Shown piece by piece: positions 50,000-56,610 of a stretch of DNA of 64,000 nucleotides. This DNA is from Parerythrobacter jejuensis (GTDB taxonomy: Bacteria > Pseudomonadota > Alphaproteobacteria > Sphingomonadales > Sphingomonadaceae): the NCBI RefSeq assembly GCF_039536765.1, contig NZ_BAAAZF010000001.1, positions 2,439,501 through 2,503,500 of the forward strand, given 5' to 3'. Position 1 is the stretch's first letter; each line of letters starts with the position of its first letter. The notes below the pieces were generated by a model. That model did no database searches. It saw only the letters and a program-made list of their open reading frames with translations, and was not told where the DNA came from. The translations under genes and the position numbers were made by a program.

Positions 50000-50191
50000 G
50001 TTTTCGCCCGATTCCTGTTTGGCCCAATACCTGTCATGCAGGGCAACGTTTTGCCGCGCACAACTCTGTATCAACCGCGTAGGTGGAAACAAGGACTTCG
50101 CAAACTTTGTCTTATGTGGTTGTATGCTTCCACGCGGTTCGCCCGCGCCGGGCGAGTCGCTCCTGTGGTCAACACCCCAAGGAGGAGCCCA

Positions 50192-50347
50192 ATGGCATCG
50201 TCTCACGTCAACGCCCTGCAATCCAAACACGCCGGCCTCGAAGATCGCCTGCATGAAGAGATGACGCGACCGGCACCAGACGCGGCGATGATCCAGCAGC
50301 TCAAGAAGGAAAAACTCCGATTGAAGGAGGAGATCGCTGCGGGCTGA
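50192..50347 (+). CDS. DUF465 (YdcH-like) family protein, second copy
   Basis: A 51-residue helical protein with the DUF465 layout: HVNALQSKHAGLEDRLHEEM followed by LKKEKLRLKEEIAA. It starts at an ATG with a perfect AAGGAGGAG site five bases before it, so it is well expressed in principle. It is divergent from the other DUF465 gene and 78 bases upstream of ptsP. Function unknown. Confidence 0.8.
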   Translation: MASSHVNALQSKHAGLEDRLHEEMTRPAPDAAMIQQLKKEKLRLKEEIAAG

Positions 50348-50425
50348 TCCCTCCGGCCCGGTCGGGCTTCGTTTCCATTCCGTCGGCATTTCCCTTTCGA
50401 GCAGGGGTAAGCTAGGCCCTGTGGC

Positions 50426-52693
50426 ATGACTGCAGCTGCTGCCGCCCGCCAGATTCTGACCCGACTTCACGAGGTTATGGCCTCGCGCACCCATGCGCAG
50501 GGCAAACTGGATGCCGTGGTCGAAATTGTCGGCGAAGCTCTCGATAGCGAAGTCTGTTCGATTTACCTTCTGCGCGAAGGCATGTTGGAGCTTTACGCGA
50601 CCAAGGGCCTGAACAAGGAAGCTGTGCACGTGACCCGCATGGCGATCGGCGAAGGTCTGACCGGGACCATTGTTGAAAACAGCGAGATGCTGAACCTTGC
50701 CGAGGCCAAGGCGCATCCGGACTTCGAGTATCGTCCCGAAACCGGGGAAGACAAGTTCCACTCCTTCGCAGGGGTGCCGATTATCTACCGCACCCGCGCG
50801 GTTGGCGCGCTCAATGTCCAGCATGTCGATCCGCGCCGGTACGAAGATGTCGAGATCGAGGCCTTGCAGACCACAGCCATGGTTTTGTCGGAACTGATCG
50901 CCAATGCAGAACTGATTGACGAAGAAGAGGTCGGCGCAACCGAGTCACAGACTGGACCTGCCAATATCGAAGGGCTGACGCTGGTTGCCGGGATCGCCAG
51001 TGGCACCGCAGTCTATCACCAGCCGCGGGTGACGATCGACCAGGTGGTGGCGGACGATATCGAAGTCGAACGCCAGCGGGTTTACCGCGCATTCGACAAG
51101 ATGCGGGACCAGATCGACGGTCTTTCCCAACAGGCTGAATTCGGCAAGGGCGGCGAGCATGAAGAGGTCCTGCAGACCTACAAAATGTTCGCCTATGACG
51201 AGGGCTGGAGCCGCCGGATCAATGAAGCGATCGACAGCGGCCTGACGGCCGAAGCCGCGATCGAACGGGTCCAGCAACACACCCGCATGCGGATGCGCGA
51301 GATCGACGATCCATTGCTGGCAGACCGGATGCATGATCTGGAAGATCTGGCCAATCGGCTATTGCGGATTGTCTCGGGCCAGCTCGGTACCGCAGCGACC
51401 CAGGGTCTGCGCCGCGACACAATCCTGATCGCGAAAAATCTCGGCCCGGCCGAGCTGCTCGAATATGACCGGCGCCGGCTGAAGGGTGTTGTGCTGGAAG
51501 AGGGCTCGCTTACGGCGCATGTCGTGATCGTAGCGCGCGCGATGGGCATCCCGGTGCTCGGCCGGGCACGCGGCCTGCGCGGCATTGTGCGCGAGGGCGA
51601 TCCGATCTTGCTCGATGCGGACACGGCGACTGTCACGATCCGACCCACGCAATCGGTTCTCGATGCTTTCGAAACGCGCTTTGCCAAGAGCAAGGAACGC
51701 CAGGCTGCCTATGCCGAACTGCGCGATGTAGAGCCCTTTACCCGGTGTGGCACCCGCATTCAGGTGATGATGAATGCCGGACTGCGCGACGACATGGCGA
51801 ACCTTCCGCTGGTCGGCGCTGATGGCGTGGGCTTGTTCCGGACAGAATTCCAGTTCCTGGTTTCGGCAACCTTGCCCCAGCGAGAGCGCCAGACGCGGCT
51901 CTACCGTGATGTTCTGGAGGCGGCACAAGGCAAGCCGGTGATTTTCCGCACAGTCGATATCGGAGGTGACAAGGCGGTGCCCTATCTCGCTTCGGATGAA
52001 AGCGAGAATGACGAAAACCCGGCGATGGGCTGGCGCGCTTTGCGATTGGCGCTGGAACGTGGCGGGCTGCTCAAGGCGCAAGCACGTGCCCTGCTCGAGG
52101 CGTCGGCTGGCAAGCCGCTACGGGTAATGTTCCCAATGGTCAGCGAGCCGTGGGAATTCGACGCTGCGAAGGCTGTGTTTGACGAGCAATTGGCATTCCT
52201 GCGCAAGCAGAAGAAGCAATTGCCGGATGAGATCCACTATGGCGCGATGCTGGAAGTGCCCGCGCTGGCGGAGGTTCTCGACCTGATCATTCCCAAAGTG
52301 TCCTTCCTGTCGATTGGTACCAACGACCTGACCCAGTTCCTGTTCGCGGCAGATCGCGCCAATCCCAAGCTGGCGGCGCGTTATGACTGGCTAAGCCCTG
52401 CGATCCTGCGGTTCCTGCGGCGAGTGGTGCAATCTACCACCGGCCACACGATCGATCTTGGCGTGTGCGGCGAAATGGGCGGACGCAAGCTCGAAGCACT
52501 GGCGCTGATGGGCCTCGGCATCCACCGTTTGTCGATCACACCGGTTTCCGTCGGGCCGATCAAGGAACTGGTCCGGCAAATCGATTTGAAGCAGATCGAG
52601 GATGCCATGACCGGCTGGCTCAATGCGCCTCCGCCATCGATCCGCGAGGCCATGACGGTATGGGCGCAGGAACGCGATATCGATATCGAGTGA
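50426..52693 (+). CDS. ptsP: PEP-protein phosphotransferase of the nitrogen PTS (EI-Ntr, PtsP)
   Basis: A 755-residue protein, the usual PtsP length. An N-terminal GAF sensor domain (residues ~20-165) is followed by the PEP-utilising N domain, the swivelling phosphohistidine domain (EGSLTAHVVIVARAMGIPVLG, active-site His), and the C-terminal TIM barrel with GADGVGLFRTEFQFL, RTVDIGGDK and FLSIGTNDLTQF. It autophosphorylates from PEP and starts the PTS-Ntr phosphorelay that regulates nitrogen, carbon and K+ metabolism. The GAF domain may sense glutamine in relatives. No HPr or EIIA gene is nearby. Confidence 0.95.
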   Translation: MTAAAAARQILTRLHEVMASRTHAQGKLDAVVEIVGEALDSEVCSIYLLREGMLELYATKGLNKEAVHVTRMAIGEGLTGTIVENSEMLNLAEAKAHPDFEYRPETGEDKFHSFAGVPIIYRTRAVGALNVQHVDPRRYEDVEIEALQTTAMVLSELIANAELIDEEEVGATESQTGPANIEGLTLVAGIASGTAVYHQPRVTIDQVVADDIEVERQRVYRAFDKMRDQIDGLSQQAEFGKGGEHEEVLQTYKMFAYDEGWSRRINEAIDSGLTAEAAIERVQQHTRMRMREIDDPLLADRMHDLEDLANRLLRIVSGQLGTAATQGLRRDTILIAKNLGPAELLEYDRRRLKGVVLEEGSLTAHVVIVARAMGIPVLGRARGLRGIVREGDPILLDADTATVTIRPTQSVLDAFETRFAKSKERQAAYAELRDVEPFTRCGTRIQVMMNAGLRDDMANLPLVGADGVGLFRTEFQFLVSATLPQRERQTRLYRDVLEAAQGKPVIFRTVDIGGDKAVPYLASDESENDENPAMGWRALRLALERGGLLKAQARALLEASAGKPLRVMFPMVSEPWEFDAAKAVFDEQLAFLRKQKKQLPDEIHYGAMLEVPALAEVLDLIIPKVSFLSIGTNDLTQFLFAADRANPKLAARYDWLSPAILRFLRRVVQSTTGHTIDLGVCGEMGGRKLEALALMGLGIHRLSITPVSVGPIKELVRQIDLKQIEDAMTGWLNAPPPSIREAMTVWAQERDIDIE

Positions 52694-52751
52694 ATTCCGT
52701 CGCGCGGTGCTCTCGCTTCACCGACACTTGGGCGGCAACATCATTCCATGC

Positions 52752-52781
52752 TTGACAGGTCCCGTTCAGGACGCGGATGTA
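52752..52781 (+). promoter_or_regulatory. Candidate sigma-70 promoter upstream of the RodZ-like gene
   Basis: A perfect -35 hexamer TTGACA (52752-52757) lies 61 bases before the ATG at 52818, in the 124-base gap after ptsP. The -10 is poor: GATGTA at 18-base spacing or TGTAAC at 20. It would give the RodZ-like gene its own transcription. Confidence 0.4.
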
Positions 52782-52817
52782 ACGCGCATAAAAAGTTGCG
52801 GTCGTATTGGATTTGAG

Positions 52818-53741
52818 ATGGAAGACGAGGACGTCATCACGGGCGAAGCCGAACTCGCGTTCGGGGCGGGTGACCGCCTGCGCATGGCTCGCGAGGAACA
52901 GGGCCTGACTCTGGAGCAGGTGTCGGCCAAGACGCGGATACCTCAACGGCACATCGAGACTATCGAGGCAGGCGACTTCGCCAATCTTCCCGCACGGACC
53001 TACGCCGTCGGTTTTTCGCGAACCTATGCGAAGGTCCTCGGTCTCGATCAGAAAGAGATTGCCGACCAGGTCCGCGAAGAACTGGGGGCAGAGGATCCGG
53101 GCGAGCGTTATGGCCGCCAGGAACAGTTGCAGCCGGGCGATCCAGCGCGGGTGCCCTCACGTGGCCTCGTGTTCTTTTCCATCGCAGCAATCGTGCTGCT
53201 GGTGGCCGGTGGCTTCATGTTCTACCGCACCTTCTTTGCGCCTGGCTCCGGCCCCGGCTCTTTGCTCACGGCAGAGCAGCGGATGCAGGCCAATGCCGAG
53301 GCGGAAGCGGAACAGACCGATGCACAATCGGGCGCAGCAGCTCCGATCAATACGGCAGGGCCGGTGGTTTTTACCGCGACGATGGATGAGACCTGGGTCA
53401 AGTTCTACGAGAGTGACGGCACGCGCCTGATGGAAAAGCAGATGGCAGCCGGGGAAAGCTATACAATTCCCGCCAATGCGCAGGACCCGCAGATATGGAC
53501 CGGGCGTCCCTATGCTTTCGATATTACCATCGGCGGGCGCGAAATCCCCAAATTGTCGGAAGAGGATACCGTGATCCAGGATGTGCCGATCAGTGCTGAG
53601 GCGCTGTTGGCGCGCGACCAGAATGTGCCGCCCAACTCTGCCGACGCTGCGCCAGCCGACGCAGCACCAGCCGGCGAAGTTGAGGCCGACGCAGCGCCAG
53701 TCAATGAAGTTGAGGCTGTCTCCACCGACCCTGTCACCTAG
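52818..53741 (+). CDS. RodZ-like helix-turn-helix membrane protein
   Basis: A 307-residue protein. An N-terminal Cro-type helix-turn-helix (RLRMAREEQGLTLEQVSAKTRIP) is followed by a linker, one transmembrane helix (FFSIAAIVLLVAGGFMFY) and a periplasmic part with the DUF4115 feature VFTATMDETWVKFYESDG; the C-terminal ~50 residues are repetitive in Ala, Asp, Pro. The layout is that of RodZ, a cytoskeletal/cell-shape factor binding MreB. The ATG at 52818 has no strong ribosome-binding site; the frame extends upstream without similarity. Confidence 0.8.
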   Translation: MEDEDVITGEAELAFGAGDRLRMAREEQGLTLEQVSAKTRIPQRHIETIEAGDFANLPARTYAVGFSRTYAKVLGLDQKEIADQVREELGAEDPGERYGRQEQLQPGDPARVPSRGLVFFSIAAIVLLVAGGFMFYRTFFAPGSGPGSLLTAEQRMQANAEAEAEQTDAQSGAAAPINTAGPVVFTATMDETWVKFYESDGTRLMEKQMAAGESYTIPANAQDPQIWTGRPYAFDITIGGREIPKLSEEDTVIQDVPISAEALLARDQNVPPNSADAAPADAAPAGEVEADAAPVNEVEAVSTDPVT

Positions 53742-53874
53742 GCATTTCCCCCGATAACAGGCAGTTCGCCCTCGACATGGCGGGCTGCATGGTTAATTTC
53801 CCACGCGACACGTTCAGCATCGGTTCGGTGCCTTTTTGCCATGCCGACCGTGGAGATGGGACAGGAGCAAGACC

Positions 53875-54807
53875 ATGAATTTCCGCCACAAACGTCTGAT
53901 CATGGGCGCTGCACTGTTGGGTGTCGCCATGCCCGTAATGCCGGCGCTGGCGCAATCCGGAGACGAACAAGCGCGCATCCGCAAGCTCGAGGGAGAAGTT
54001 CGCGCTCTGCAGCGGCGTGTATTCCCCGGCAGCGACGGGCGTTATTTCGAACCGCAGATCAGCGGCTCTCCGGCTTCCAATTCGACCGCTCCGACCACTT
54101 CGACCACTGCCGTGACCGACATCCTTGCCCGGCTCGATGCTCTGGAAGCATCGCTGCAACGGCTGACCGGACAGGTGGAGGAAAACACCAATACCCTGCG
54201 CGGGCTGACCACGCGGATGGCTGCACTCGAAGGTGGAACAGCCGCCATTGCACAGCCGTCGAGCGGGCCAACCACCAACCTGCTGCCGGACGCCGGAGAG
54301 ACAGGTAGCGGAACGGCAACGCGCACTGTGGCGGCCCCTGAAACCACGCCTGAACCAGCCGGACCATCGGCAGAGCGGCTGGCGGCGGTGCAGGCAATTG
54401 CGAAGCCGCAAACCGATGATGCGGGTGATGACGAGTATTCCTACGGCTTCCGCCTCTGGAACGCGGGCTTCTATCCCGAGGCGCAGCAGCAATTGGCGAT
54501 GTTCGTGGAGAAGTATCCGAACCACAGCCGTGCGACCTATGGCCGCAACCTGCTTGGTCGTGCCTATCTGGACGATGGCAAGCCGCGCGATGCTGCGCCG
54601 TGGTTCCTGCGCAATTACCAGGCCGATCGCAATTCGCGCCGGGCACCCGACAGCTTGCTGTATCTGGCCGAAGCGATGATTGCGCTCGAAGACACCAGCC
54701 GCGCTTGTATCGCGTTGGCGGAATTCGGTGAAACCTACCCGGCGCTTGCGGCTGGCCGGCTGCAGAGCCAGTACGAGGCGAACCGCCAGAAAGTGACCTG
54801 CAATTGA
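53875..54807 (+). CDS. cpoB: Cell division coordinator CpoB (YbgF)
   Basis: A 310-residue periplasmic protein. The signal peptide ends ALA before QSGDE; a coiled-coil-prone N-terminal part (EQARIRKLEGEVRALQRRV) trimerises in relatives; the C-terminal ~125 residues form TPR repeats (YSYGFRLWNAGFYPEAQQQLAMFV and repeats). CpoB coordinates peptidoglycan synthesis with outer-membrane constriction through Tol-Pal. It usually follows pal, but tol-pal is not here; tilS follows as in other alphaproteobacteria. Confidence 0.87.
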   Translation: MNFRHKRLIMGAALLGVAMPVMPALAQSGDEQARIRKLEGEVRALQRRVFPGSDGRYFEPQISGSPASNSTAPTTSTTAVTDILARLDALEASLQRLTGQVEENTNTLRGLTTRMAALEGGTAAIAQPSSGPTTNLLPDAGETGSGTATRTVAAPETTPEPAGPSAERLAAVQAIAKPQTDDAGDDEYSYGFRLWNAGFYPEAQQQLAMFVEKYPNHSRATYGRNLLGRAYLDDGKPRDAAPWFLRNYQADRNSRRAPDSLLYLAEAMIALEDTSRACIALAEFGETYPALAAGRLQSQYEANRQKVTCN

Positions 54808-54862
54808 TAGGGCGCAAGACCACGGGATCGATCCCGAACTAGCCTCGCGCTTCACAGATGCA

Positions 54863-55768
54863 TTGGGCGATTTCCGCTGCGGCTCGCCCATGGGGCTTGC
54901 TGTGTCCGGCGGCCCAGACTCAATGGCGATGTTGGCCCTCGCAGCGGCGACCAGGCCTGGCGAAATCGAAGTCGCGACAGTCAATCACGGCCTGCGACCT
55001 GAAGCGGCAGACGAATGTGCGCTGGTTCTCGCAGCATGCGAGGCGCGCGACATTTCCTGCACGGTGCTGACAGTCGAAGTGGGCGCCGGCAATTTGCAGA
55101 CCGAGGCGCGCGAGGGGCGCTACCGCGCTTTGCTTGCCTGGGCGTCGGATCGAGGCTTGCAGGCCGTCGCCACAGCCCATCATGCGGATGACCAGGCCGA
55201 GACAGTGCTGATGCGGCTCATGCGGGGCAGCGGGTTGCAGGGATTGGCAGGGATCAGGCCACAAGTTGTGTTCGAGAACACCGATATTCCCGTGATCCGC
55301 CCGTTGCTGGGCTTTCGCCGAGACGAATTGCGCGAGGTCATCGCAGAGACGGGCATGCCCTTCGCGAGTGATCCGTCGAATGAAGATGAGAGTTTTGATC
55401 GCGTCAGGATGCGCAAGGCAATTGCGGATGCCGATTGGCTCGATCCAGTGGCCATCACCCGCTCGGCTGGGCATCTGTCAGAGGCAGAGAGCACTTTGGA
55501 AGCTCTGGCAGATCAATTCTGGCGCAAACGATCTGATGCCGGCGAAGGAGAGGTCACCGTGCCGATGACCGACTTCAATGATAGCAATGCGCGACTGATC
55601 GTGCGCGCTGCGACATCATTGGGGGCGAGCGTCCGGCTGGGCGATGTCATTGCGTTGCTGGGCAACGAAATGGCGCAGCGGGGCAAGGCCAATATTGCCG
55701 GAGTCCTGATCGAGCAGGTCGGCCAAACCTATCGCATCCGCCGCGAACCGCCCCGCAATACGGGTTAG
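54863..55768 (+). CDS. tilS: tRNA(Ile)-lysidine synthase TilS
   Basis: About 300 residues with the N-type ATP pyrophosphatase loop SGGPDS near the start (residues ~15-20), TVNHGLRPEA, TAHHADDQAETVLMRLMRGSG and the later VIRPLLGFRRDELR and PSNED, all TilS hallmarks. It modifies C34 of tRNA-Ile(CAU) to lysidine. The first clear start is TTG at 54863. In the same frame, 20 codons upstream (from 54803) read as coding and overlap the cpoB stop, but the only in-frame start there would be ATT or ATC. Confidence 0.9.
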   Translation: MGDFRCGSPMGLAVSGGPDSMAMLALAAATRPGEIEVATVNHGLRPEAADECALVLAACEARDISCTVLTVEVGAGNLQTEAREGRYRALLAWASDRGLQAVATAHHADDQAETVLMRLMRGSGLQGLAGIRPQVVFENTDIPVIRPLLGFRRDELREVIAETGMPFASDPSNEDESFDRVRMRKAIADADWLDPVAITRSAGHLSEAESTLEALADQFWRKRSDAGEGEVTVPMTDFNDSNARLIVRAATSLGASVRLGDVIALLGNEMAQRGKANIAGVLIEQVGQTYRIRREPPRNTG

Positions 55769-55772
55769 CCAA

Positions 55773-56486
55773 TCAGAGGATCTGCTCGCCCATACCCAGC
55801 GACTCTCCGCGGGTAATGATCACCTTGTCGCCCTTTTTGGCGACAGCGAAGACCTTCGCAGCGAAATCATCCGGCATGCCGATGCAGCCGTGGCTGGCGT
55901 AGCCGTTCTGGACGTCGGAACCGTGCAGCGCCACACCATCCGATGTCAGGAACATCGAATAGGGCATCGGGGCGTTGTCGTATTTTTCCGACACATTGTG
56001 ACGCATCTTGTAACGGATCGGGAAGGTGCCAAGCGGGGTCGGATGCTCGTCCGTGCCCAGCAGGACAGCTGCCGCGCCGATTTCATAACCGCCCTTGAAA
56101 ACGGAAATCACACGTGCGTCCAGATCGACAGTCATCACGATCTTGCCGTCGGCCGGAACATCATCGGTGTTCCAGTGCCACTCGCCATATTTGATCGGGC
56201 CGTTGATCTCGAGGATGCGCTTGACGGTGAACTCTTCGTCGGCCTGCGCATTCGCTTGCTGCGTTTGTGCTTGCTGCGAAGCGGCCTGGCCGTCCTCGCC
56301 TGCCGCAGTCTGGACAGTTTCGCCTGTCATTTTGGCGGGATCGACCGGAATTGCTTCCTCCAGCGCAACCTTCTCGGTTGGCGCCGCCTCGTCGTCTGCC
56401 ATCATCGTACTCGCCAGCGTTGCGCCGCCGAAGACGAAAACCGTGGCGGCTGTAGCGCCGCCGATCCATTTGAGCATCGTGTTCAT
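55773..56486 (-). CDS. L,D-transpeptidase (ErfK/YbiS/YcfS/YnhG family)
   Basis: A 237-residue protein. An N-terminal transmembrane/signal region (WIGGATAATVFVFGGATLA) is followed by a Gln/Ala-rich linker (QAASQQAQTQQANAQ) and a catalytic YkuD domain with HPTPLGTFPI, ALHGSDVQNGYASHGCIGM; the catalytic Cys lies in SHGCIGM. It makes 3-3 crosslinks or attaches proteins to peptidoglycan in the periplasm. The ATG at 56486 is chosen because the signal region follows directly. Confidence 0.9.
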   Translation of the reverse strand: MNTMLKWIGGATAATVFVFGGATLASTMMADDEAAPTEKVALEEAIPVDPAKMTGETVQTAAGEDGQAASQQAQTQQANAQADEEFTVKRILEINGPIKYGEWHWNTDDVPADGKIVMTVDLDARVISVFKGGYEIGAAAVLLGTDEHPTPLGTFPIRYKMRHNVSEKYDNAPMPYSMFLTSDGVALHGSDVQNGYASHGCIGMPDDFAAKVFAVAKKGDKVIITRGESLGMGEQIL

Positions 56487-56610
56487 GCCATCTGTATGCG
56501 CCCGAAACTGGCGGACTTCCATCGCTTCGCACGCAGCGTCCCGCTTTTGGACGGCGTTAGGGGGCAAAAGTTAACGCCGGGAACCGGGCGTGATCTGGCC
56601 AAACTATCGC

